Positions 1-8,397 are shown, numbered from the stretch's first letter. The stretch: DNA of 35,397 bases from an uncultured Burkholderiales bacterium (GCA_903903975.1 CAIVAS010000043.1:1-35397), one strand, 5' to 3'. Numbers and translations: made by a program. The notes: a model not told the origin generated them from the letters alone.

Positions 1-551
1 ACGACGTCGAGCTTGTCCCAGGGCATGTCCATCGCGAAGACTGCCGAGGTGGCGTCGCACAGCGTCAGGCCGGCGCGATCGGCGGGGATCCAGTCGCCAT
101 TGGGCACCCGCACGCCTGAGGTCGTCCCGTTCCAGACGAACACCACATCGTTGTTGAAGTCGACGCCGGAGAGGTCGGGCAGTTCGCCGTATTCGGATTT
201 GATGACATTGACCTGCGGCAGCTTGAGCTGCTTCACGATGTCGGTCACCCATCCGGCGCTGAACGACTCCCACTCCAGCACGTCCACGCCTTTCGGTCCA
301 AGCAGTGACCACATGGCCATCTCGATGGCACCGGTGTCCGAGCCGGGTACGACGGCCACCCGATAACCCTCGGGCAGCCCGAGCAGACGGGCGCTTTCTG
401 TGCAGGCGAGTGCAAGCGCCTGCTTGCCGATCGATGAACGGTGGGATCGGCCGAGGGTGTCGAGGTTCAGGGCGCCGACGTCATAGCCGGGGCGCTTGGC
501 GCAGGGACCGGATGAGAAATTGGGGACGGTGGGCTTGACCGTGGGGTGCAT
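1..551 (-). CDS. serC: Phosphoserine aminotransferase, 3' part missing (SerC, TIGR01365-like)
   Basis: Fold-type I PLP aminotransferase that converts 3-phosphohydroxypyruvate and glutamate to phosphoserine in serine synthesis (also used in pyridoxine synthesis). The visible 183 residues start [20 protein letters not shown]. The [12 protein letters not shown] motif is typical of the SerC subgroup common in alphaproteobacteria and Methanosarcina (TIGR01365 type) rather than the E. coli type. [12 protein letters not shown] segment and a [15 protein letters not shown] segment also fit the family. The gene runs off the left edge, so the PLP-binding lysine is not seen. It lies 64 bases downstream of the aldo/keto reductase gene on the same strand, so co-transcription is possible, but a weak hairpin lies between them. 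The family call is confident; the subgroup call is from motif memory only. Confidence 0.88.
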   Translation of the reverse strand, partial: MHPTVKPTVPNFSSGPCAKRPGYDVGALNLDTLGRSHRSSIGKQALALACTESARLLGLPEGYRVAVVPGSDTGAIEMAMWSLLGPKGVDVLEWESFSAGWVTDIVKQLKLPQVNVIKSEYGELPDLSGVDFNNDVVFVWNGTTSGVRVPNGDWIPADRAGLTLCDATSAVFAMDMPWDKLDV

Positions 552-584
552 CGCTGTCTCTTGTGTGAAAGGGCGTTTGGGGAG

Positions 585-610
585 GGCCGACGCAATTCTA
601 ACGTTCGGCC
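585..610 (-). terminator. Weak hairpin between aldo/keto reductase and serC
   Basis: Arms GGCCGACG (585-592) and CGTTCGGCC (602-610) pair with one bulged T around a 9-base loop. The hairpin lies just past the reductase stop codon on the minus strand. No T-run follows, so it is at best a weak or factor-dependent terminator, or only an mRNA hairpin. Confidence 0.3.
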
Positions 611-615
611 GCGTA

Positions 616-1626
616 TCAGATAGTCGGGACGACCCGGCCCTCGATCGGATAGGCAGGATCGTTATAGCCAGGGGTAGAGGGATGGCCCGGCGCCACCATC
701 GATTCGATCAGCATTTCATCTTCAATGCCAAAGCCGTGTTGGAGAGAACCGAGGTATTCCTGCATCTGCGCAATCGTTCTCGGGCCGACGATAGCCGAAC
801 TGATCAGTCGATTATGAAGCACCCAGTTGACCGCAAATTGAGACGCCGTCATGCCGTGTGCAGCCGCATGGTCGGCAACGCGCTGGGCCAGCACCAGTGA
901 CTCGTTGCGCCATTCCGTCTGCATCATCCGTCGATCGTTGCGGGCAGCCCGCGAGTCTTCGGGCGGTGCTTCACCCGGTCGATACTTGCCAGCGAGCACG
1001 CCTCGCGCGAGCGGCGAGTAAGAGGCCACGCCGATGCCGTAATGCGCGCAGGCGGGCAATAACTCGACCTCGGGCATTCGGTTGAATGCGTTGTAGTAAG
1101 GCTGGCAGACTGCCGGCGGCGATATGCCGGCTTCGCGGCAAAGGTTGACGATCTCTGCAACCCGCCAGGCTCGGTGGTTTGACACGCCGAGATAGCGTAC
1201 TTTGCCGGCCCGCACGATATCCGCGACCGCGCCGATGGTCTCCGAAAGCGGCGTCTCGAGATCCTCGCGATGCAGATACCAGATATCCACATGATCCAGC
1301 CCCAGGCGTTCGAGCGATTCGTCGATGGCCTGAAAGAGCCAGCGTCGCGACAGTCCGCGCCGATTGGCATCCGACCCCATTGCATTGGCCACTTTGGTTG
1401 CGACCACCCAGCGGTTGCGATCCGTCGCGATCGCAGCGCCCGTGATCCGCTCGGATTCGCCTTTTGAATAGACGTCGGCGGTATCGATGAAATTGATGCC
1501 GGCATCACGGCTGGCAGCAACGATTTCGAACGATTCAGCTCGCGTGGTGCGATCGCCGAACATCATCGTGCCAAGGCAAAGGGCAGACACCCGCACGCCG
1601 CTGCGGCCCAGTGGGCGATGTTGCAT
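616..1626 (-). CDS. Aldo/keto reductase
   Basis: NAD(P)H-dependent oxidoreductase of the aldo/keto reductase superfamily, 336 residues, a normal length for a (beta/alpha)8 barrel. The catalytic tetrad is visible: Asp48 and Tyr53 in [11 protein letters not shown], Lys78 in VVATK and His119 in WYLHRED. The C-terminal [17 protein letters not shown] segment is the usual cofactor-phosphate-binding region. The start at 1626 is chosen because an AGGAGA ribosome-binding site lies a few bases upstream and the protein then begins [20 protein letters not shown], as in relatives. An in-frame upstream ATG (1674) would add 16 residues of no family likeness. The substrate cannot be told from sequence. It is divergent from the oxidoreductase-patatin gene and upstream of serC. 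Confidence 0.92.
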   Translation of the reverse strand: MQHRPLGRSGVRVSALCLGTMMFGDRTTRAESFEIVAASRDAGINFIDTADVYSKGESERITGAAIATDRNRWVVATKVANAMGSDANRRGLSRRWLFQAIDESLERLGLDHVDIWYLHREDLETPLSETIGAVADIVRAGKVRYLGVSNHRAWRVAEIVNLCREAGISPPAVCQPYYNAFNRMPEVELLPACAHYGIGVASYSPLARGVLAGKYRPGEAPPEDSRAARNDRRMMQTEWRNESLVLAQRVADHAAAHGMTASQFAVNWVLHNRLISSAIVGPRTIAQMQEYLGSLQHGFGIEDEMLIESMVAPGHPSTPGYNDPAYPIEGRVVPTI

Positions 1627-1936
1627 CGTCTTCTCCTGTCGGATAACCGCCTGGCTTGATCGCCGGGACGGCATTGCGTTCAGCGGGCAAGAACCAGCTT
1701 GGCCTCAATGCTTTTTCATTGAAGCGCTAGCTCTGATGCTTGTGCCCGAAGGCCTCATTGAACCGGAAGACCTGAAAATTCCGAAATCCCGGGCCGGTCG
1801 ATCTGTCGCGGGCTGCGCTGATGGTCGACGGCTCTACCCGGACACTGCGTGTGGCTGATCCACCTAACATTGAGTCCGATCATCAGCAGGGGCGGTCACA
1901 TGGCTGATCATCGGGCGCCCGTCCTGACAAACCATC
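1627..1936. other. Intergenic region between divergent genes
   Basis: This 310-base gap should hold the promoters of the aldo/keto reductase (leftward) and the oxidoreductase-patatin gene (rightward). I see no convincing -35/-10 pair. It contains a small hairpin (TCAATG 1705-1710 with CATTGA 1717-1722) and a larger imperfect inverted repeat at 1876-1914. A 25-codon reading frame (1900-1977) starts at an ATG with a good AGGGG ribosome-binding site and overlaps the start of the next gene. No larger gene is supported. Confidence 0.5.
1876..1914. repeat. Imperfect inverted repeat ahead of the oxidoreductase-patatin gene
   Basis: CCGATCATCAGC (1876-1887) and GCTGATCATCGG (1903-1914) are inverted copies with one mismatch in 12, separated by 15 bases. 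The spacer contains the AGGGG ribosome-binding-like site and the ATG at 1900. It could be an operator or an mRNA hairpin that hides that site. Confidence 0.4.
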
Positions 1937-4285
1937 GTGCCGATCGCCAAGTCCGAAAAACACGAAAATCATTCTGATTTCCTTCTGCTGGGGGGCGGTA
2001 TTGCCTGCGCCAGCGCCGCTGAGACGCTGCGCATCGAAGGGGCATCTGGCTCGATCACGATGATCTGTGGTGAGCCCTTTCTGCCGTATCAGCGCCCCGC
2101 CTTATCGACGATCCTGCGTCAGGCCGGCAATGCACGAGAGCCGCCTGCGGTGCTGGCAGCTGATTTTTATGCCAGCCATCACATTGACCTGTTACTCGAT
2201 ACGCAGGTGGTCGCCGTAAATGCGCGCAGTCAGCGTGTGACCACAAAGGCCGGCAAGGTCTGGCATTACGACCGGATGCTGATCGCGACCGGAGCCGAGG
2301 TCATTCGCCTGAAGCTGCCTGGCTCAGACCTGGCCGGCATTCACTACCTTCGTACGCTGAAGGATGCACGGGCCCTTCACTCAGAAATCCGTCCCGGTGC
2401 GCGCGCAGTGGTGATCGGTGCGAGCTTCATCGGAATGGAACTCGCTGCGAGCCTTCTGCAGTCGGGTGTGGATGTCACGATGCTGGTGCGAGAGAGCAGG
2501 GTCTTCGATACCCTTCGTGACAAGCGAGTCAGCGACTATTTCTATGAAATCTACCGCAAGCGGGGGATCCAGGTTCATTACGACGAAGCAGTGCAATTCT
2601 CGTCGAGCGATGCCAAGACCGCCGCACAACGAGGTGGCCGGGCTAGCCCGCAGGCGCGCTCAGGATCCCGCGTCAGTGGGGTCATCACTGCGACAGGACT
2701 TGAGTTGCCCTGCGATTTCGTGGCCATTGGTATCGGTGTCACGCCTGTGGTCGACTTCTTGCGCGGCAGCGGTATTGCGGTCGACGACGGCGTCGTGGTC
2801 GATGAGTTCCTGTGCAGCAACTATCGTGATGTCTATGCCGCAGGCGATGTCGCGAATTTCAATGACCTTGTTTTCAACGTCCGGCGTCGGATGGAGCATT
2901 GGGACAACGCTGTCAAACAAGGGCAGACCGCTGCAAAAAACATGCTCGGTCAGAGGCTTCGCTACGACGAGGTGTCCTATTTTTTCGGTGAACTCTTCGA
3001 TGTGAGCTACCAGTTTTTCGGTCTGCCGTTAGAGACAGACGAGAAAAGCGAAATCGGGTCACTCACGTCGCACTCGAGTGCCCTGCTTTATCTGCGAGAA
3101 GGCGTGCTGCGCGCGGTTTTCACAACCGGACGGCCCGCCAAGGAGACGCATGCCCTTCAAGCCCTGATCCGATTTCGAACGCATATCGGAAAGTGGCTGC
3201 CTCATCTGAATTTCCATGGGTTTCAGCTCAATTCGGTGCCGGCGCAGACCGTACTGATACTTCAGGGTGGCGGCGCGCTCGGCGCCTTCGAGTGGGGCGT
3301 TGTCCGCGCGCTCGAAGAAAATCGCATCTCGCCGGACATCGTTGCCGGCGTCTCGATCGGCGCCTTCAACGGCGTAATCATTGCCAGTCACCCGGGTCAG
3401 GCCACCAAGGTTCTGAAGGCATTCTGGAAAGAGCTGGCGGTGCTGACCACCGAACTTCCCGACAAGCGTGCGCAGCAGCTGATCACCTCCTGGGAGATAT
3501 TTACGCTGGGTGTGCCTGGTTTTTTCAGGCCGCGTTGGCTCAATGCCCGTTCGGTACTCAATGAATTGCCGAGTGAATGGACCTACCTCTACGATGCGGC
3601 ACCGATGAAATCGCTGCTGCTGAAATATGTCGACTTCAAAGTCCTGAAATCCAGTCCGGTTCGATTGCTGATCAGCGCGGTCGACGTCGAAACAGCCAAC
3701 TTGCGCGTGTTCGACAGCTATGTCGATGAGCTCACCCCGGAACACATCATCGCCAGTGGCAGCCTGCCGCTGGCCTTGCCCTGGACAACCATCGATGGCC
3801 GGCATTACTGGGACGGTGGCATCGTCAGCAATTCACCGCTCGATCAGGTCATCGAGCGGTGCGGGGCTTATGGCAAGCAGATCTTCATTGTCGACCTGTT
3901 CCCGCATCGCAAGCCCTTGCCAACCAGCCTGCTCGAAGTCATCGCACGTCGCGACGAGATCATTTATGCCGAGCGCTACCGCAGAGATTCCTATCAGCGC
4001 CAACTGGTGAGCGATTACCGCAAGCTCGTCGATGAAACCTTGAGTCATGTCGATCCGACGGTGGCCTCGCAGTTGCGACAGCGCCCGCGCTACATTCAGC
4101 TGATGGGTGATGACCATGATCAGAAGATCATGCGGATCATGCGCAGTGATGCCCGCGGTGAGCCGGCATCGCGAGATTACGACTTCTCGCTTGCTTCGAT
4201 CATGAGGCTGCAGCGTTCGGGATATCACGCAGCCAATCTGGTGCTCGGGGATATCTCGGGGCCTGTGACTGATGGCACGGCATGA
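1937..4285 (+). CDS. Fusion of FAD-dependent ferredoxin-reductase-type oxidoreductase and patatin-like phospholipase
   Basis: 782 residues in two parts. Residues about 12-430 match the ferredoxin reductase/AIF-like flavoprotein family: an FAD-binding LLLGGGIACASAAETLR segment, PYQRPALS, an ATGAE motif, a second Rossmann motif VVIGASFIGMELAASL near 160-175, the FAD motif YAAGDV near 300, and a Reductase_C-like end. A Ser/Arg/Gln-rich insert lies near 225-240. Residues about 436-780 are patatin-like: oxyanion-hole GGGALGAFEWG (near 444), GVSIG with nucleophile Ser473, and DGG with Asp626. The final 120 residues (ending YDFSLASIMRLQRSGYHAA) resemble DUF3734. It is expected to be a cytoplasmic flavoenzyme carrying a lipid acyl hydrolase; substrates are unknown. 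The GTG start at 1937 is the first possible start in this open frame and has no clear ribosome-binding site. No stop or shift breaks the frame between the two halves. Confidence 0.88.
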   Translation: MPIAKSEKHENHSDFLLLGGGIACASAAETLRIEGASGSITMICGEPFLPYQRPALSTILRQAGNAREPPAVLAADFYASHHIDLLLDTQVVAVNARSQRVTTKAGKVWHYDRMLIATGAEVIRLKLPGSDLAGIHYLRTLKDARALHSEIRPGARAVVIGASFIGMELAASLLQSGVDVTMLVRESRVFDTLRDKRVSDYFYEIYRKRGIQVHYDEAVQFSSSDAKTAAQRGGRASPQARSGSRVSGVITATGLELPCDFVAIGIGVTPVVDFLRGSGIAVDDGVVVDEFLCSNYRDVYAAGDVANFNDLVFNVRRRMEHWDNAVKQGQTAAKNMLGQRLRYDEVSYFFGELFDVSYQFFGLPLETDEKSEIGSLTSHSSALLYLREGVLRAVFTTGRPAKETHALQALIRFRTHIGKWLPHLNFHGFQLNSVPAQTVLILQGGGALGAFEWGVVRALEENRISPDIVAGVSIGAFNGVIIASHPGQATKVLKAFWKELAVLTTELPDKRAQQLITSWEIFTLGVPGFFRPRWLNARSVLNELPSEWTYLYDAAPMKSLLLKYVDFKVLKSSPVRLLISAVDVETANLRVFDSYVDELTPEHIIASGSLPLALPWTTIDGRHYWDGGIVSNSPLDQVIERCGAYGKQIFIVDLFPHRKPLPTSLLEVIARRDEIIYAERYRRDSYQRQLVSDYRKLVDETLSHVDPTVASQLRQRPRYIQLMGDDHDQKIMRIMRSDARGEPASRDYDFSLASIMRLQRSGYHAANLVLGDISGPVTDGTA

Positions 4286-4402
4286 GGGGTCGGCAGTCAG
4301 GGCTGAGCGATCGAGGCGCCGTCCGTATACTGCAGCGAGGCGACGCTGACTGGCCCGGATCTGGCCTGCTTGTCAGAATGGTCGATGGTGACAGGAGGGT
4401 CA

Positions 4403-4786
4403 ATGAAGCGATTTTTTTTGCTTGCGCTGCTGCTGAGTCAGCCGGCCTGGGCTGAATGGACGGCCTTTTTCGAGACAAAGGGGTCTGCGTTCTACATGGA
4501 CAGCGCGACCATCCGCAAGACTGAATCCGGCCGCAGGGTCTGGGCGCTGGTGGATTACAAAGAGGCCCAGAAGGGACCTGAGCCCTATTACTCGATCAAG
4601 TACCTGAAGGAATACGACTGCGCAGGCGAGAAAACCCGTGTGCTGCAGCTCTACCGTCATGCTGCGCGATTGGGTGAAGGCGAGGTTGTCATGTCGGATA
4701 TCAAACCGACCAGTTGGGAGGTTCCTCCTCCCGATACCGCTTCCGCGCAAACAATGAAACAGGTTTGCGCGGTCGAGTTGAAATAG
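4403..4786 (+). CDS. Exported surface-adhesin-E-like protein
   Basis: 127 residues with a clear Sec signal peptide (MKRFFLLALLLSQPAWA, cleavage before EWTAFF). The mature part has the pattern of the small 'surface-adhesin protein E' family (PF16747-like): a Trp near the mature N-terminus, VYMDS-like FYMDSATI, and RVWALVDYKEAQ, then a Cys pair (YDCAG and QVCAVEL) that may form a disulphide. The start at 4403 is chosen for its AGGAGG ribosome-binding site and the signal peptide. An upstream in-frame ATG (4370) would bury the signal. Function is unknown; members are common as stand-alone envelope proteins in betaproteobacteria. It lies 117 bases past the patatin fusion and ahead of a lipoprotein gene. 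Confidence 0.75.
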   Translation: MKRFFLLALLLSQPAWAEWTAFFETKGSAFYMDSATIRKTESGRRVWALVDYKEAQKGPEPYYSIKYLKEYDCAGEKTRVLQLYRHAARLGEGEVVMSDIKPTSWEVPPPDTASAQTMKQVCAVELK

Positions 4787-4882
4787 GGTGGGTCAACCCG
4801 ACCTGCCGGCGATCCGTTAGCGTTGGATTGGTCGCACAACATCGTGCGAAGCCGCTCAGCCTTCAAAACACAAGGGGCAGGC

Positions 4883-5122
4883 ATGAAGAAGATTGCGATG
4901 GTTCTGTGTGCCACGATGGCGCTTCACGGTTGCGCGACCTACCGCAACCCCTACACCGGTGAGTCGACCTCCTACCTCACAGAGCAGGGTCAGCAGGCAC
5001 TGATTGTTCTCGGGACGGCGCTGATCATCGGTGCTGCCGCGGTAGCGGTTTCACGGTCACAGCCCTACACCTATCAGCCTCAGCAGGTTTGCAACCAGTA
5101 CGGCTGCCGATATGTCTATTGA
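4883..5122 (+). CDS. Small lipoprotein with one hydrophobic segment
   Basis: 79 residues. A short signal peptide (MKKIAMVLCATMALHGC) ends in a lipobox with Cys17, so it should be a lipidated envelope protein. A hydrophobic stretch (ALIVLGTALIIGAAAVAV, about residues 41-58) follows, and a Tyr/Gln/Cys-rich tail (VCNQYGCRYVY) ends the protein. The start at 4883 is chosen because it gives the signal peptide; the upstream ATG at 4823 would add 20 residues ahead of it. No function recognised. It is preceded by a short inverted repeat (CGCAC/GTGCG, about 4840-4855) and stands in a run of small envelope genes. Confidence 0.7.
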   Translation: MKKIAMVLCATMALHGCATYRNPYTGESTSYLTEQGQQALIVLGTALIIGAAAVAVSRSQPYTYQPQQVCNQYGCRYVY

Positions 5123-5189
5123 GCACCTGGGAGTCGGGCTAAACCGGTTCTGACGCGCTTTTCGGCCCCACTGTTCGTATGACACTGGT

Positions 5190-5213
5190 GTTACAGTCAT
5201 TGGCGTCTGTAAC
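5190..5213. promoter_or_regulatory. Inverted repeat GTTACAG-N10-CTGTAAC upstream of the M48 protease gene
   Basis: Perfect 7-base arms at 5190-5196 and 5207-5213 with a 10-base spacer, 24 bases before the protease start codon. Just upstream, ACACTGGTGT (5182-5191) is a second small palindrome. The size and spacing fit a dimeric repressor operator, but no regulator gene is nearby and an mRNA hairpin cannot be excluded. Confidence 0.4.
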
Positions 5214-5237
5214 GCTTGGCCTGTTTACAGGAGTGTC

Positions 5238-6026
5238 ATGTCTGGCTCATCGGAAACGCTGCTTGGACGAGTGCTGATCGGTTTCGGCATGCTCCTGGCC
5301 GCAGCCGATCTTGCGGTCAGCGCCTCGGCGACGCAGCTCCTCGATATTCCGTCGGATCCTCGGCTAGGCAGCGAGGTGCGTGCGCTGCGAAGCACTTTCG
5401 TGAACGAGGAATTGGCTCGATATCGCGAGAAAGGTCAGCTGGGATGCGTGAACTACTGCCGACAGGTTCACCGAGCGTTTGATCGGATCAAGAGAGCCGC
5501 GGTCAAACAGTCGGCTGAGGCGAAGCGTCTGACACTCGTGGTGGTTCGCGATCCGGGTATCGATGCCTGGGCGTCAGCAACAGGCCACATTTTTATTTCG
5601 GAATCTTTCATCTTGCGGCATTCGCTCGTCGAGGCCGAAATTGCAATGGCCTTGGCTCACGAGGTCATGCATGTGCTGCTTGCCCATGAAGTCTTTGGCA
5701 TGACGCTTGTGAAAGCGCTGAATCCGGTTAACCGCGAGCGTCCGCTGGAGACGCTTTATGAGGATCTCGAATCCGACCTGTCGATGATGATGAATCTGTC
5801 GTCGATTCTGAAGGAGCAGGAGCACGAGGCCGACGAAGGCGGGCTGCTGCTCGCCGCGCTGGCGGGGTATGCGCCCCGCGATCAGACTCGTCTGCTCATA
5901 AAACTGAAGTCGAATGAAAAGTCAGGCTTCAATCTGACTCATCCTCTGGCGCTCGAGCGCATCGTGCGCGTCAACACCCTGATGCCGATCGCCATCAAGA
6001 TTCGCCAGCGCTACGGCGGCCAATGA
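5238..6026 (+). CDS. M48-family zinc metalloprotease, exported
   Basis: 262 residues. An N-terminal hydrophobic segment with an Ala-rich end (about residues 8-32, VSASA) suggests a signal peptide, so it should act in the periplasm. HEVMH at 141-145 is the HExxH zinc motif, and EQEHEADEGG supplies the third ligand (Glu197) as in the M48 family. The C-terminal THPLALERIVRVNTL is the 'HP...R' segment seen in M48 proteases after the active site. It lacks the multiple membrane spans of HtpX/Ste24 and has no TPR tail as in BepA, so it is a short LoiP/YggG-like member. Likely role is envelope protein quality control (inferred). The start at 5238 has AGGAG seven bases upstream. Confidence 0.85.
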   Translation: MSGSSETLLGRVLIGFGMLLAAADLAVSASATQLLDIPSDPRLGSEVRALRSTFVNEELARYREKGQLGCVNYCRQVHRAFDRIKRAAVKQSAEAKRLTLVVVRDPGIDAWASATGHIFISESFILRHSLVEAEIAMALAHEVMHVLLAHEVFGMTLVKALNPVNRERPLETLYEDLESDLSMMMNLSSILKEQEHEADEGGLLLAALAGYAPRDQTRLLIKLKSNEKSGFNLTHPLALERIVRVNTLMPIAIKIRQRYGGQ

Positions 6027-6222
6027 CGCGAGCGCAGGTGTTCGATTCCAGCGAATCGACAACCGTCACACGACATCGCGGCTCGAATTCACGATTTGTC
6101 GGTTCGCTTCACAATCATTTAACCGATTTCGTGGCCCCGTCACATTAGGCGCGACTGCCGCTCGTCGACCTGATGCGCGGCAGCAACAAGTCATTTTTGC
6201 GTCCATACAGGCGTGTAGAGTG

Positions 6223-6236
6223 CCCTCGATCGAGGG
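6223..6236. promoter_or_regulatory. 14-base perfect palindrome upstream of the T6SS operon
   Basis: CCCTCGATCGAGGG is its own reverse complement and lies 40 bases before the tssB start codon, in the 250-base gap that must hold the main promoter. I see no clear sigma-54 (-24/-12) or strong sigma-70 pair there. It may be an operator. Caution: CGATCG is common in this sequence. Confidence 0.35.
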
Positions 6237-6276
6237 AATGCCTCGAACAATCAAATCCACGACCACGAGGCTATGA

Positions 6277-6789
6277 ATGTCAGATAGTTTGCAAAAATGG
6301 GTCGGTCGCAACCGCCCGCCGCGCGTCCAAATTACTTACGACGTCGAGATCGGCAATGCAGTCGAAAAGAAAGAATTGCCGTTTGTCGTTGGCATCCTTT
6401 CAGATCTTTCCGGTCAACCGGTCAACCCGCTTCCTAAGTTGAAAGAGCGGCGTTTTGTAGAAATTGATCGGGACAACTTCGGCGACGTGATGAGCAAGAT
6501 TGCGCCGCGACTTGAGCTGTCGGTACCGGATACCTTCAAGGGTGAAGGCAATCTCAAGGTCGAACTCAACTTCACGGATATCGAAGGATTTCATCCTGAC
6601 GCGCTGGTCAAGCAGATCCCGCGTCTTGCGAAGCTTCTCGAGGCCCGTCAGCAGTTGCGTGACCTGCTTGGCAAGCTCGACGGTAATGATGAGCTCGACG
6701 CGCTGCTTGAGGAAATCGTTCAGAACTCGGAAGAGCTCAAAGCGCTGAAGGCGGGTGATACCGACCAGGCCGCTGCGCCGGCAGCCTGA
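6277..6789 (+). CDS. tssB: T6SS contractile sheath small subunit TssB (VipA)
   Basis: 170 residues. It pairs with TssC to form the contractile sheath around the Hcp tube in the cytoplasm. The N-terminal RPPRVQITYDVEIGNA and KELPFVVGILSDLSGQP are the signature segments of the family (TIGR03358). FVEIDRDNFGDVMSKIAP and LNFTDIEGFHPDALVKQIP follow in the usual order. The C-terminal acidic helix (LDALLEEIVQNSEELKAL) is also typical. It is the first gene of the T6SS unit, with a GAGG ribosome-binding site before the ATG at 6277, and lies 59 bases upstream of tssC. Confidence 0.97.
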   Translation: MSDSLQKWVGRNRPPRVQITYDVEIGNAVEKKELPFVVGILSDLSGQPVNPLPKLKERRFVEIDRDNFGDVMSKIAPRLELSVPDTFKGEGNLKVELNFTDIEGFHPDALVKQIPRLAKLLEARQQLRDLLGKLDGNDELDALLEEIVQNSEELKALKAGDTDQAAAPAA

Positions 6790-6848
6790 TCGCTGCGCCA
6801 AGCTTACCGACCACCCAATCCTTCGACGACACCAATTAGGGCATCAAC

Positions 6849-8372
6849 ATGGCTGATACAGACGAGAGCGGCGCAAACCCGGCAGCTGCCGCTCAAACCG
6901 CAAGTGCAAGTCAACCGGCGGCATCAACTGCAGATATGAGCCTGCTCGACAAGATCGTGCAGGAAGGCAAGATGGCGATCGAGCCGTCACAAAGCGCCTA
7001 TGCCAAGCAACTGCTTGGCCAGCTGGCGACACAGATTCTCGATGAGGGCATGAAGACCGCTCCCGATAAGGGCGTTGTGGCCATGATCAACGAGCGCGTC
7101 GCCGAAATCGACAAGATCCTGACCGATCAGTTGAATGCGATCATGCACGACCCGGGTTTTCAGGCGCTTGAGTCGTCCTGGCGTGGCCTGCACGATATGG
7201 TCTTTGGCACCGAGACCAGCACTCGGCTGAAGATCAGGCTCATGAATGTGAGCAAGCAGGATCTGCTGAAAGACCTCGAAACCGCTGTCGACTACGACAT
7301 GAGCGCGCTCTTCAAGAAAGTCTATGAAGAAGAGTACGGAACCTTTGGCGGCAATCCCTACTCTGTCTTGATCGGGGATTACTATTTCGGTCGCCTGCCG
7401 CAGGATATGGCGCTGCTGGAACGTATCTCCAAAGTGGCGGCCGCGGCTCACGCTCCCTTTATTGCTGCCGCTGCTCCGTCGATGTTCGACATGCGGTCTT
7501 TCCTCGATCTCGGCTTGCCCCGCGACATGTCCAAGATTTTCGAGAGCGCCGAACTGGCCACGTGGCGCAGTTTCCGCGATTCGGAAGATTCGCGGTATGT
7601 CTCGCTTGTATTGCCGAGCTATTCGGCGCGGCTGCCCTATGGCGCCAAGAACATCCCTGTCGAGAGCTTCAATTTCGAGGAAGATGTTGACGGTAAGGTT
7701 CACACGAAATACCTGTGGGCCAATACTGCCTATCAGTTGGGCCTGAGAATTACCGACGCTTTCGCCAAGTACGGCTGGACCACGGCAATTCGCGGCGTTG
7801 AAGGCGGCGGCAAGGTCGCGGACATGCTCGCCAGCACTTACAAGACCGACGAAGGTGATGTGGTCCTCAAGTGCCCGACGGAAGTGACCATCACGGATCG
7901 CCGCGAGAAGGAACTCAACGATCTTGGTTTCATCGCGGTCGTGAATTCCAAAGGGTCGAATTTCGCTGCCTTCTTCGGTGGACAGACGACCAACAAGCCG
8001 AAGGTTTACAACCTCGATGCGGCTAATGCCAATGCATCGCTGTCGGCGCGTTTGCCCTACATCCTTGCAGCGTCCCGATTCGCGCACTACCTAAAGGTCA
8101 TGATGCGCGACAAGGTTGGTGGCTTCCAGACCAAGGCTGGCGTTTCTGACTATCTGAACAAGTGGTTGGCCGACTATGTGCTGCTCAGCACGAACGCGAC
8201 CCAGGAGATCAAGGCTCGCTTGCCTTTGGCCGAAGGTCGTGTCGATGTTGTGGAAGTTCCGGGTAAGCCAGGCGTCTATCAGGCGACGGTTTTCCTCAAG
8301 CCCCACTTCCAGATGGAAGAGCTCACTGCCTCGATCCGCCTCGTCGCGCAATTACCTGCCGCTGCCGCCTGA
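6849..8372 (+). CDS. tssC: T6SS contractile sheath large subunit TssC (VipB)
   Basis: 507 residues, normal for the large sheath subunit (TIGR03355). After an Ala/Ser-rich N-terminal tail come LESSWRGLHDMVFGTE, LIGDYYFGRLPQDMALLERISKVAAAAHAPF, and WRSFRDSEDSRYVSLVLPSYSARLPYGAKN. These are the conserved core segments. The C-terminus has RLPYILAASRFAHYLKVMMRDKVG (in part) and ends with a beta strand pattern FQMEELTASIRLVAQLP that interlocks sheath rings. ClpV normally binds the TssC N-terminal helix of contracted sheaths to recycle them. It follows tssB and precedes hcp, the usual order. Confidence 0.97.
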   Translation: MADTDESGANPAAAAQTASASQPAASTADMSLLDKIVQEGKMAIEPSQSAYAKQLLGQLATQILDEGMKTAPDKGVVAMINERVAEIDKILTDQLNAIMHDPGFQALESSWRGLHDMVFGTETSTRLKIRLMNVSKQDLLKDLETAVDYDMSALFKKVYEEEYGTFGGNPYSVLIGDYYFGRLPQDMALLERISKVAAAAHAPFIAAAAPSMFDMRSFLDLGLPRDMSKIFESAELATWRSFRDSEDSRYVSLVLPSYSARLPYGAKNIPVESFNFEEDVDGKVHTKYLWANTAYQLGLRITDAFAKYGWTTAIRGVEGGGKVADMLASTYKTDEGDVVLKCPTEVTITDRREKELNDLGFIAVVNSKGSNFAAFFGGQTTNKPKVYNLDAANANASLSARLPYILAASRFAHYLKVMMRDKVGGFQTKAGVSDYLNKWLADYVLLSTNATQEIKARLPLAEGRVDVVEVPGKPGVYQATVFLKPHFQMEELTASIRLVAQLPAAAA

Positions 8373-8397
8373 TCGCCATAGTCCATCCGTTGAATCT

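Noticed and set aside
13-366. A plus-strand open frame at the left end
   Set aside because: The minus strand codes an unmistakable SerC N-terminal region here.
6027-6276. A sigma-54 promoter upstream of tssB, as known for some T6SS loci
   Set aside because: I could not find a TGGCAC-N5-TTGC-like pair at the right spacing; TGGCCC near 6132 lacks a matching -12 element.
6987-8087. A 366-codon open frame on the minus strand opposite tssC
   Set aside because: It lies wholly within a clear tssC gene, has no family likeness in its translation, and long antisense frames are common in GC-rich coding DNA.
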